The notes under the pieces are model-generated. The model ran no database searches. It was not told where the DNA came from and worked only from the letters and a program-made list of their open reading frames with translations. The translations under genes were made by a program, and so were the position numbers. Shown here one piece after another: positions 57,082-64,000 of a stretch of 64,000 nt of DNA. Source of the stretch: Herbaspirillum sp. WKF16 (GTDB lineage: Bacteria > Pseudomonadota > Gammaproteobacteria > Burkholderiales > Burkholderiaceae_D); assembly GCF_028993615.1 (NCBI RefSeq), contig NZ_CP118632.1, positions 2,852,001-2,916,000 on the forward strand. The letters are read 5' to 3'. Positions within the stretch are counted from its first letter, which is position 1, and every line of letters starts with the position of its first letter.

Positions 57082-58818
57082 ATGAACTGGTTCTACGATC
57101 TGAGGATCTCCAATAAGCTGATCGCAACCTTCCTGGTCGTCGTGGCCATGGTGGCTGCGCTGGGCGCTTTCTCCATCCGGCAACTGGACAAGGTCAACTC
57201 CGCGTCGACCGAAATCGCCACCAACTGGCTGCCCAGCATCCGCACGCTGTCGACCATCGAGCTCACCCTGGCCCGCGTGCGCAGCTTCGAGATGCAGCAC
57301 ATCCTGGCCAAGGATCCCAAGGAATATGAGGAAATCGAGCAAAGCGCGCAAAAGCAGATCGCGATCCTGAAGAAGCAGCAGGCGCTGTACGTCTCGCAGA
57401 TCTCCGAGCCCGAGGAAAAGGCGCTGTACCCCGAAGTGGAAAAGCTGGTCGCCTCCTTCCTCGCCGAACATGAAAAGATCGCGGTCATCTCGCGGCAAGG
57501 CAAGGACGAGGAAGCACGCAACCTGCAGCGCGGCGAAGCCACCCGCGCCTATCGCCAGGTGCTGCAGAACCTGGACAAGCTCATCGAGGTCAACGACAAG
57601 GGCGCCGATGCCTCCAACGCCCTGGCCGACGCCATCTATGGCCAGGCGCGCCTGTGGATCGTGGTAACCGTGGTCGCCTGTATCGCGCTGGCCATGCTGC
57701 TGGCGGTATGGGTGTCGCGCCTGATCGCGCGCCCGCTGGAGCAAGCCGTGGCAGTTGCACAGCGCGTGGCCGGGGGCGACCTGACCGCCGACATCCAGCC
57801 CTCCGGCAAGGACGAAGCCGGCCAGTTGCTGCACGCATTGAAGAGCATGAACGACAACCTGCTCAACATCGTCAGCGAAGTGCGCCAGGGCACCGGCACC
57901 ATCACCGTCGCCTCGACCGAAATCGCCAGCGGCAACCTGGACCTGTCCTCGCGCACCGAGGAGCAGGCCAGCTCGCTGGAAGAGACCGCTTCCGCCATGG
58001 AAGAACTGACCTCCACCGTCAAGCAGAACGCCGACAACGCGCGCCAGGCCAACAAGCTGGCCGAATCGGCCTCGCAGGTTGCGGCGCAAGGCGGCGACGT
58101 GGTCAACAAGGTGGTCGACACCATGGGCTCGATCAACGAATCCTCGCGCAAGATTGCCGACATCATCGGCGTGATCGACGGCATCGCCTTCCAGACCAAC
58201 ATCCTGGCGCTGAACGCCGCGGTGGAAGCCGCCCGCGCCGGCGAACAGGGTCGCGGCTTCGCGGTGGTGGCCTCCGAAGTGCGTTCGCTGGCCCAGCGTT
58301 CGGCCGCCGCCGCCAAGGAGATCAAGGGTCTCATCGAGGGTTCGGTGGCGCAGGTGGACATCGGCAGCAAGCTGGTCGAAGAGGCCGGCAGCACCATGGT
58401 CGAGGTGGTCAACAGCGTGCGCCGCGTCACCGACATCGTGGCCGAGATCAGTTCGGCCAGCCAGGAGCAGAGCCAGGGCATCGAGCAGGTCAACATCGCG
58501 ATCTCGCAGATGGATGAAGTGACCCAGCAAAACGCCGCGCTGGTGGAAGAAGCGGCAGCCGCCGCCCAGTCGCTGCAGGAACAGGCCGAGAAGCTGACCG
58601 GCACCGTCAGCGTCTTCAAGCTCGACCGCAGCGCCGTCACCGAGGCGCCGCGCGCGCCCTCCGGATTCAAGAGCGCCGCGCCGCGGGTGGCCGTGCCGCC
58701 GCGCAAGCGCAGCGTGGAAGCGCCGCCGAAGAAGCTGGAGCAAACGGCCAAGCCGGCATCGGGATCCAGGCTGCCCGCCGGCACCGACGACAGCAACGGC
58801 TCTTGGGAACAGTTCTGA
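57082..58818 (+). CDS. Methyl-accepting chemotaxis protein with C-terminal CheR/CheB tether
   Basis: A 578-aa chemoreceptor. Helices at about 12-31 and 189-212 flank a four-helix-bundle periplasmic sensor (TarH/4HB type); HAMP follows, then the signalling coiled coil with an intact hairpin (DGIAFQTNILALNAAVEAAR). The tail is Pro/Lys-rich and ends in SWEQF, like the NWETF pentapeptide of E. coli Tar and Tsr that docks CheR and CheB. AAGGAGAAAG lies 6 nt before the ATG. It is related to the chemoreceptor at 53037 in the cytosolic half, with a different sensor. Confidence 0.93.
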   Translation: MNWFYDLRISNKLIATFLVVVAMVAALGAFSIRQLDKVNSASTEIATNWLPSIRTLSTIELTLARVRSFEMQHILAKDPKEYEEIEQSAQKQIAILKKQQALYVSQISEPEEKALYPEVEKLVASFLAEHEKIAVISRQGKDEEARNLQRGEATRAYRQVLQNLDKLIEVNDKGADASNALADAIYGQARLWIVVTVVACIALAMLLAVWVSRLIARPLEQAVAVAQRVAGGDLTADIQPSGKDEAGQLLHALKSMNDNLLNIVSEVRQGTGTITVASTEIASGNLDLSSRTEEQASSLEETASAMEELTSTVKQNADNARQANKLAESASQVAAQGGDVVNKVVDTMGSINESSRKIADIIGVIDGIAFQTNILALNAAVEAARAGEQGRGFAVVASEVRSLAQRSAAAAKEIKGLIEGSVAQVDIGSKLVEEAGSTMVEVVNSVRRVTDIVAEISSASQEQSQGIEQVNIAISQMDEVTQQNAALVEEAAAAAQSLQEQAEKLTGTVSVFKLDRSAVTEAPRAPSGFKSAAPRVAVPPRKRSVEAPPKKLEQTAKPASGSRLPAGTDDSNGSWEQF

Positions 58819-58852
58819 CAGTCCTGAAATTCGCGGCGCAACGGCCGCAATG

Positions 58853-58883
58853 CAAAACAGGCCGCGCTGCGGCCTGTTTTCTT
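58853..58883 (+). terminator. Terminator of the chemoreceptor gene ending at 58818
   Basis: AAACAGGCCGC-gct-GCGGCCTGTTT followed by TCTTTT. Confidence 0.85.
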
Positions 58884-58970
58884 TTCCCGATGGCCGAAGC
58901 CCGCCCCGCAGCTGAGGTGACGCGCGGACAAGACCACGATGGGACGACGGGAAAAACGGAGGGAGAAAAG

Positions 58971-59001
58971 AAAAAAGGGCCCATCTTGCGATGGACCCTT
59001 T
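58971..59001 (-). terminator. Terminator of tRNA-Arg
   Basis: On the minus strand AAGGGTCCATC pairs with GATGGGCCCTT and a T run follows directly, a few bases after the tRNA CCA end. Confidence 0.8.
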
Positions 59002-59006
59002 ATATC

Positions 59007-59083
59007 TGGTGCGGCTGGCAGGAATCGAACCCACGACCCCTTGGTTCGTAGCCAAGTACTCTATCCAGCTGAGCTACAGCCGC
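59007..59083 (-). tRNA. tRNA-Arg (anticodon ACG)
   Basis: A 77-nt cloverleaf with the CCA end encoded. The acceptor arms are GCGGCTG and CAGCCGC; the anticodon stem-loop is CTTGG-CTACGAA-CCAAG, giving ACG (read as ICG, codons CGU/CGC/CGA); the T arm is GTGGGTTCGAATCC. It is monocistronic with its own terminator and lies between a chemoreceptor and a histidine kinase gene. I see no attachment-site duplicate or integrase near it. Confidence 0.97.
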
Positions 59084-59268
59084 GAAAGATGAAATTATAG
59101 CAGCGCCTTTTCCTCATTGGAAGCCCTTTATTGAAATTTCTCCCAGGGCAACGAAAAAAGCGCCCGCATGCCGGCCCTGCGCCAGCTCAACGCCCTTTGC
59201 AACACGCTGATGACCGCAGCGCCCATGCCGGATATGATGGGCTCTTTCCATCCACCGTCACGCCCGAC

Positions 59269-59943
59269 ATGCAACATGACACCATCTCCGGCGACCGTCC
59301 CCAGGAAGCCCTCTCCCTTGCGGAAAAAATCCGTGAACAAGAACGGGCGCGCATCGCGCGCGACCTGCACGATGAGCTTGGCGCCCACCTGACCGGCATC
59401 AAGATGGCGCTGGCCCAGCTGCGCACCGGCCTGGAACGGTCGGCCGGGATGGAACAGCCGCGGGAGCAGGCCCGCTACGCGGAGCAATTGATCGACGAGG
59501 CCGGCGACGCCATGCACGGCATCATCGACGACCTCTGCCCGCCCATCGTCGAGTTCGGCCTGGCCGAGGCGCTCGAATGGCAGAGCCGCATGTTCACCCG
59601 GCAAACCGGCATCGTCTGCCGCCAGCGCTGCGCCGATGGCCTGGACGGCCTGGGCGAGTTCGAGGTGATCACGCTGTTTCGCATCGTACGGGAAGCGCTC
59701 AGCAACGTCGCCAAGTACGCGCAGGCCGACAACGCCAGCATCACCGTCGAGCGCGCCGGCAGCACGCTGACCCTGCGCATCGAGGACGACGGCCGCGGCT
59801 TCGACCTGGCCGGCGCCGCGCGCGAAGGCAGCGGCCTGAGCAACATGCGGCGGCGCGCCCAGGCGCTGGACGGCACGCTGCATCTCAATACGATGCCGGG
59901 CAAGGGCACCGCGATCAAGGTCGACGTGCCTGTCGCACACTGA
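59269..59943 (+). CDS. Soluble NarX-type histidine kinase
   Basis: A 224-aa kinase with no transmembrane or input domain. The HisKA_3 dimerisation helix has RARIARDLHDELGAHLTGIK with His34 as the phosphorylation site. The ATPase domain has FRIVREALSNVAKYAQA (N box), DDGRGFDL and GSGLSNMRRRA. The ATG at 59269 is chosen because the frame upstream (open to 59131) gives a Pro/Arg-rich stretch unlike protein. The LuxR-type response regulator starts 53 bp downstream and is its likely partner. Confidence 0.88.
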   Translation: MQHDTISGDRPQEALSLAEKIREQERARIARDLHDELGAHLTGIKMALAQLRTGLERSAGMEQPREQARYAEQLIDEAGDAMHGIIDDLCPPIVEFGLAEALEWQSRMFTRQTGIVCRQRCADGLDGLGEFEVITLFRIVREALSNVAKYAQADNASITVERAGSTLTLRIEDDGRGFDLAGAAREGSGLSNMRRRAQALDGTLHLNTMPGKGTAIKVDVPVAH

Positions 59944-59996
59944 ATGAACGCTATAGAATACGGGCTCGTCACAACCAGGAGCGACGCAGCCCGCCC

Positions 59997-60650
59997 ATGA
60001 GCAAGAAAGCCACCGCAGCCATCAAGGTATTGATCGTCGACGATCACGCCATCGTGCGTGAGGGCTTGCGCCAGATCTGCGCCGGCACCAAGGACATCGT
60101 CGTGGCGGGCAACGCCGCCAACGGGCTGGAAGCCATCAAGCTGGCGCGTGTGGGCAACGGCGACGTGATGCTGCTCGACATCATCCTGCCCGACCGCAGC
60201 GGCATCGAAATCCTCAAGCAGATCCGCAAGGAGCAACCCGGGCTGCCGGTGCTGATCCTGTCCATCCACCGCGAAGACCAGTACGCGATCCGCGCGCTCA
60301 AGGCCGGCGCGGCGGGCTTCCTCAACAAGCAGGTGGCGCCGTCGGAACTGCTGGCGGCGATCCGCCAGGCCGCCGCCGGCCGCAAGTACGTCAGCCCTTC
60401 TCTGGCCCAGGAACTGGCCAACCAGATCGGCTTCGACCACGAGACCCCGCTGCACGAAACCCTCTCCGACCGCGAATACCAGACCATGGTCATGATCGCC
60501 TCCGGCAAGACCGTGGGCGACATCGCCGCCGAACTGCTGCTGTCGGTCAAGACCATCAGCATGTATCGCTCTCGGGTGCTGGCCAAGATGAAGATGCGCC
60601 ACAACGCCGAACTCACCCACTACGCGCTGAAGAACAATCTGGTGGAATAA
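59997..60650 (+). CDS. LuxR/NarL family response regulator
   Basis: A 217-aa DNA-binding regulator. The receiver domain has VLIVDDHAIVREGL, the phospho-accepting Asp61 (MLLDIILPD) and Lys in LNKQVAP. The C-terminal helix-turn-helix has LSDREYQTMVMIASGKTVGDIAAELLLSVKTISMYRSRVLAKM. It is encoded 53 bp after the NarX-type kinase. Its target genes are unknown. No terminator is obvious before the next gene 270 bp away. Confidence 0.94.
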   Translation: MSKKATAAIKVLIVDDHAIVREGLRQICAGTKDIVVAGNAANGLEAIKLARVGNGDVMLLDIILPDRSGIEILKQIRKEQPGLPVLILSIHREDQYAIRALKAGAAGFLNKQVAPSELLAAIRQAAAGRKYVSPSLAQELANQIGFDHETPLHETLSDREYQTMVMIASGKTVGDIAAELLLSVKTISMYRSRVLAKMKMRHNAELTHYALKNNLVE

Positions 60651-60920
60651 AAGCGACACTCTGCGCAGGCACGTCTTTCCCCCGCTTTTCCCGCTTTAAA
60701 AAGCACTCACGCCGAAAACGCTTGACGTAAAATGATTCGACATTTTTCGAGCCGCCCGCAGTAGCGACCGAGATCGCGCCGCATCCGGGGATGGGCGGAC
60801 GGATCGGGCGTCAGCCGCGGGCTGCGGCGCGATTCAAGCAACTGAGCGCGCCGGTCGTTACCAGCAACAGCATCCCCGTGTCGCTTCGAATACAAGAAGC
60901 CAACAACATCGTCAGCCGGC

Positions 60921-62522
60921 ATGTCCAAGAAACCGTCCACGCTCACTCCCGTCGAAATCGCCCGCGAGGCTTTCCAGCGCCTTGGCAGCCGCCGCATCGC
61001 GCCGACGCCGGAGGCCTATCGCATCGCCTACGAGGAAATCCAGGGCGACGAGCCGCCGGGCCCGGGCCCCGAAGTGCTGCTGGCCAACCTGGCGGCCAGG
61101 CTGGCCAAGCAGCCCGGCGAAGGCGGCCTGATCGGCACCCGCCTGGTGCGGGCGCAGGAAAACGGCGACTGGCTGGAATATGAGCGCCAGTTGAACGAAT
61201 TTGCCTCGGAGAACTGGCAAAACCGCCCGAACGTCCCGCACGGCGAATTGGTGCCGATGGACCTGGAGCGCCAGTTCATCCGCGACAGCAAGAAGGAAAA
61301 GATGCTGCGCGAGGTGCTGGCCCGGATCCTGGTGTTCAACCTGCCCTCGCTGCTGGACAACGCCCCGGAGCTGGCCAACGAATCGCGCTCGAGCGGCCAG
61401 GACATCAAGATGGCCTTCTCCGAGCAGGCCATGAACGAGATCACCGCGCGGGTCAAGCAACTGAGCTTCCAGATCGAGCTCAAGACCGACGACATGGCGC
61501 AGCAGCAAGAGCTGCTGATGCGCCTGTTCCAGCTGCTGCTGGAAAACATCAATGGCCTTCTGGAGCAAGGCTCCTGGCTCTCCAGCCAGATCGAGACGGT
61601 GCAGACCCTGATCACCGGACCGATCAGCCAGACCTCGCTGGCCGACGCCACCAAGAACCTCAAGGAAGTGATCTACAAGCAGGGCCTGCTGAAGAACACC
61701 CTGTCCGAGGAAAAGGTGGTGGTCAAGAACATGATGCTGACCTTCGTCGACCGCCTCTCGGCGATGGTCTCGACCACCGACAACTACCAGAAGACCATCA
61801 GCGGCTTCTCGCAGCAGATCAGCCAGGCCGGCAACATCAGCGACCTGAACACGGTCCTGAACGAGATCATGCGCGAGACGCAAAACGCGCAGGACGAGGC
61901 CACCCGCTCGCGCGACGCCATGGAAGGCGCGCGCCAGGAAGTGGAAAAGGCCGAGGCGCGCATCCATGCGCTGGAGAACCAGCTGGTGCAGATGGGCGAA
62001 CTGGTGCGCGAGGACCAGCTCACCGGCAGCCTGAATCGCCGCGGCATGGACGAATCGCTGGATCGCGAGATCATCAACGCCGAACGCCGCGACACGCCCC
62101 TGTGCATCGCCCTGCTCGACCTGGACGATTTCAAGCGCATCAACGACACCCACGGCCACGCCACCGGCGACGAGGTATTGATCCACATGGTCAAGGTGAT
62201 CCGCGAGACGCTGCGCAAGCTGGATGTGATCGCGCGCTTCGGCGGCGAGGAGTTCATCGTGCTGATGCCGGAGACCGAACCTGAAGACGCGGTGCAGATC
62301 ATCACCCGCGTACAGCGCGAGCTGACCAAGCGCATCTTCATGCATGAGAGCCAGCGCCTGCTGATCACCTTCAGCGCCGGCGTGGCGCTGCATCACAAGG
62401 ACGAAAACCAGGCCGAGCTGTTGAAGCGCGCCGACGTCGCGCTGTACAAGGCCAAGAACGCCGGCAAGAACCGCATCGTGTTCGCCGATCCGCCGGCGCC
62501 GGCCGCACTGCCGGCCGCCTGA
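60921..62522 (+). CDS. Cytosolic diguanylate cyclase with long helical N-terminal region
   Basis: A 533-aa protein without membrane segments. Residues 1 to about 355 are helical and partly coiled coil (TLTPVEIAREAFQRLGSRRIAPTPEAYRIAYEE at the start, then QQELLMRLFQLLLENINGLLEQ), of no family I recognise with certainty. The GGDEF domain (about 365-520) is intact: DLDDFKRINDTHGH, FGGEEFIVLMPE and the inhibitory-site RKLD five residues before GGEEF. It should make c-di-GMP. There is no EAL domain. A terminator follows. Confidence 0.93.
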   Translation: MSKKPSTLTPVEIAREAFQRLGSRRIAPTPEAYRIAYEEIQGDEPPGPGPEVLLANLAARLAKQPGEGGLIGTRLVRAQENGDWLEYERQLNEFASENWQNRPNVPHGELVPMDLERQFIRDSKKEKMLREVLARILVFNLPSLLDNAPELANESRSSGQDIKMAFSEQAMNEITARVKQLSFQIELKTDDMAQQQELLMRLFQLLLENINGLLEQGSWLSSQIETVQTLITGPISQTSLADATKNLKEVIYKQGLLKNTLSEEKVVVKNMMLTFVDRLSAMVSTTDNYQKTISGFSQQISQAGNISDLNTVLNEIMRETQNAQDEATRSRDAMEGARQEVEKAEARIHALENQLVQMGELVREDQLTGSLNRRGMDESLDREIINAERRDTPLCIALLDLDDFKRINDTHGHATGDEVLIHMVKVIRETLRKLDVIARFGGEEFIVLMPETEPEDAVQIITRVQRELTKRIFMHESQRLLITFSAGVALHHKDENQAELLKRADVALYKAKNAGKNRIVFADPPAPAALPAA

Positions 62523-62548
62523 GCGGCAGGCGGACCAACAGGGCAATC

Positions 62549-62578
62549 AAAAGCCGGGGCGATCCCCGGCTTTTTTTC
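62549..62578 (+). terminator. Terminator of the diguanylate cyclase gene
   Basis: AAAGCCGGGG-cgat-CCCCGGCTTTTTTT. It also overlaps the pnuC stop on the other strand and may serve both. Confidence 0.88.
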
Positions 62579-63194
62579 AGGCCGGCGCGACGTCCCCGCA
62601 CTGCCTGGCCGAACGCTGCCAGCTGCGCCAGCCGGCCGCCGCCATGACGACGAACAGCGCATACAGCACGGCCGTCAGCGTCAGGTGCTTGTACACGTAC
62701 AGGCCGACATAGAGCACGTCGACCGCGATCCATACCAGCCAGTTCTCGATCTTCTTGCGCGACAGCAGGAATTGCCCCACCAGGCTGCCGGCAGTCAGGA
62801 AGCCATCCATGTGCGGCACGTCGGTGTCGGTATAACGGTGCAGGAACCACGAAAGCGCCAGGAAACCGAGGCCCCAGGCGATGGCCATCCAGATCCAGCC
62901 GCGGGCCTGCAGGCGCGACACCTGCAGCGGCCGCTGCGCCTCGCCGCCGCGCAGCCACTGGCGCCACCCCCAGACCGAGACCGCCACGAACACGAACTGC
63001 AATCCGGCGTCGCCGTACAGGCGCGCATCGGCGAACACGGCCGCATACAGCAGCGAAGCCAGGATGGAGAACAGCCAGGCCCAATGGTTCTGGCGGATAT
63101 TGAGCCAGACCGTGAGCGCCGACAGCAGGAAGGACACCAGCTCCAGCGGCGTGGTGGACAGGCCCAACAGCGACAGCGGCGTATCGATGGACAT
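62577..63194 (-). CDS. pnuC: Nicotinamide riboside/mononucleotide transporter, PnuC family
   Basis: A 205-aa inner membrane protein with about seven helices. The PnuC features include LELVSFLLSALTVWLNIRQNHWAWLFSILAS, FADARLYGDAGLQFVFVAVSVWGWRQW and ENWLVWIAVDVLYVGLYVYKHL. It brings nicotinamide riboside into the cell for NAD synthesis. No NAD kinase/NadR gene or NAD-related riboswitch is seen here. The ATG at 63194 fits the family length. It lies 74 bp after ftsB ends. Confidence 0.93.
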   Translation of the reverse strand: MSIDTPLSLLGLSTTPLELVSFLLSALTVWLNIRQNHWAWLFSILASLLYAAVFADARLYGDAGLQFVFVAVSVWGWRQWLRGGEAQRPLQVSRLQARGWIWMAIAWGLGFLALSWFLHRYTDTDVPHMDGFLTAGSLVGQFLLSRKKIENWLVWIAVDVLYVGLYVYKHLTLTAVLYALFVVMAAAGWRSWQRSARQCGDVAPA

Positions 63195-63268
63195 GCGGCG
63201 CGATGTGAGGAGGAAGGAGGAAAGAAAGAGCGCAGTCAGGCGTGCATGGCAGGCCGCCGCGACATCGC

Positions 63269-63670
63269 CTAGTGCGCGCGCCTTGCGGCCTCGCCGCTGG
63301 CCGCCGGCGGCGCCGCGACGGGCACCGAGACGCTGTTGGGCTGGCCGGAACCCGGCATGTAGGGATTCGGATTGGGCGAAGAGAACGGCTTGCCCGAAGC
63401 GCCGTCGAGCACCTGGACGAAGACTTCGTTCTGCTTGATCATGCCCAGCTCGAAACGTGCGCGTTCTTCCACCGCGCCCTTGCTCTGCTTCAGGTCGTCG
63501 ACTTCGGAAGCCAGCTTGGCGTTGCGCTCGCGCAGCTCGTCGTTCTTCTTGCGCGCCTGCTGGACCTGGCGGTCGAACTCCCAGACCTTGAACCATCCGC
63601 CTTTGCCAAGCCAAAGCGGATACTGGATCAGCACCAGCAGGACGGACAGGCAAAGGATAATCAGGCGCAT
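63269..63670 (-). CDS. ftsB: Cell division protein FtsB
   Basis: A 133-aa bitopic membrane protein. One N-terminal helix (about residues 3-19, [20 protein letters not shown]) is followed by a periplasmic coiled coil ([28 protein letters not shown]) and [19 protein letters not shown], the FtsB pattern. It forms the FtsQLB divisome complex. The C-terminal 40 residues are Pro/Ala/Ser-rich and longer than in E. coli (103 aa). It follows eno by about 60 bp, the usual order in proteobacteria. Confidence 0.95.
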   Translation of the reverse strand: MRLIILCLSVLLVLIQYPLWLGKGGWFKVWEFDRQVQQARKKNDELRERNAKLASEVDDLKQSKGAVEERARFELGMIKQNEVFVQVLDGASGKPFSSPNPNPYMPGSGQPNSVSVPVAAPPAASGEAARRAH

Positions 63671-63729
63671 AGCCGGGAGCTCTCAGCGCGGCACCCGCCC
63701 CGCATCGCGAGGCAGGCGCCGCTTGCTTC

Positions 63730-64000
<271 letters not shown>

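Noticed and set aside
59007..59083. tRNA-Arg as an integration site for a genomic island
   Set aside because: No integrase, no direct repeat of the tRNA 3' end and no change in base composition are seen on either side within the window.

Overview
The window comes from a GC-rich betaproteobacterial chromosome, most likely Burkholderiales/Oxalobacteraceae and Herbaspirillum-like. This is inferred from gene content (Ftr-type iron uptake, malonate decarboxylase, YjfB-type peptides, an eno-ftsB end) and codon bias, not from a database search. Almost every base is accounted for by ordinary chromosomal genes. I see no prophage, transposase, integrase, CRISPR array or rRNA. One tRNA-Arg(ACG) is present.

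Layout. 1-0.8 kb: cobalt transporter cbtB-cbtA under a cobalamin riboswitch. 0.9-1.8 kb: four small Pro/Asp-rich ORFs of unknown function. 2-7 kb: phosphoglucomutase (pgm) and UTP-glucose-1-phosphate uridylyltransferase (galU), with a GlsB-type membrane protein, an orphan ORF and a histone-H1-like protein that has a CRP-like site upstream. 7.16-8.13 kb: about seven exact-length 139-bp tandem units, each holding two opposed REP-like hairpins. 8.1-14.2 kb: housekeeping and catabolic genes (periplasmic binding protein, MOSC protein, CopD-like protein, FAH-family hydratase, acyl-CoA thioesterase, hydroxyacid dehydrogenase, two small proteins). 14.4-24.4 kb: a complete malonate decarboxylase operon (mdcA-C-D-E-G-B-H) fused transcriptionally to a TRAP transporter (dctP-Q-M type), with a divergent GntR/FCD regulator. 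24.4-27 kb: hipB-hipA toxin-antitoxin genes translationally coupled to an RluA-family pseudouridine synthase. 27.2-27.9 kb: two paralogous 62-aa YjfB-like peptides with look-alike terminators. 28-29.9 kb: a secreted repeat protein, an ECF sigma factor and its anti-sigma factor. 30-34.7 kb: a probable operon of cupredoxin-like protein, GGDEF-EAL protein, DUF3034 protein and exported truncated hemoglobin. 34.8-40.3 kb: TetR regulator divergent from an RND-like outer membrane lipoprotein, EmrA and EmrB efflux set, with twin operators between them. 40.3-49.3 kb: S-formylglutathione hydrolase, a large PAS-GAF-GGDEF-EAL protein, an MFS exporter, an aldo-keto reductase, a BASS transporter and PhnA. 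49.4-52.9 kb: Fur-box-controlled ftrABCD ferrous iron uptake. 53-62.5 kb: signalling genes (two chemoreceptors, a patatin-like protein, a receiver domain with Glu in place of the phospho-Asp, a NarX-like kinase and LuxR-type regulator pair, a diguanylate cyclase). 62.6-64 kb: pnuC, ftsB and the 3' end of eno.

No single locus here is a clear-cut undescribed system. The items most worth a second look are the hipBA-pseudouridine synthase coupling, the cupredoxin/c-di-GMP/hemoglobin operon whose globin seems to have an apolar distal pocket, the 139-bp hairpin array with compensatory stem changes, the cluster of tiny Pro-rich proteins, and the duplicated YjfB-like peptides. Long open frames antisense to real genes (up to 903 codons) are GC-bias shadows and are not annotated.
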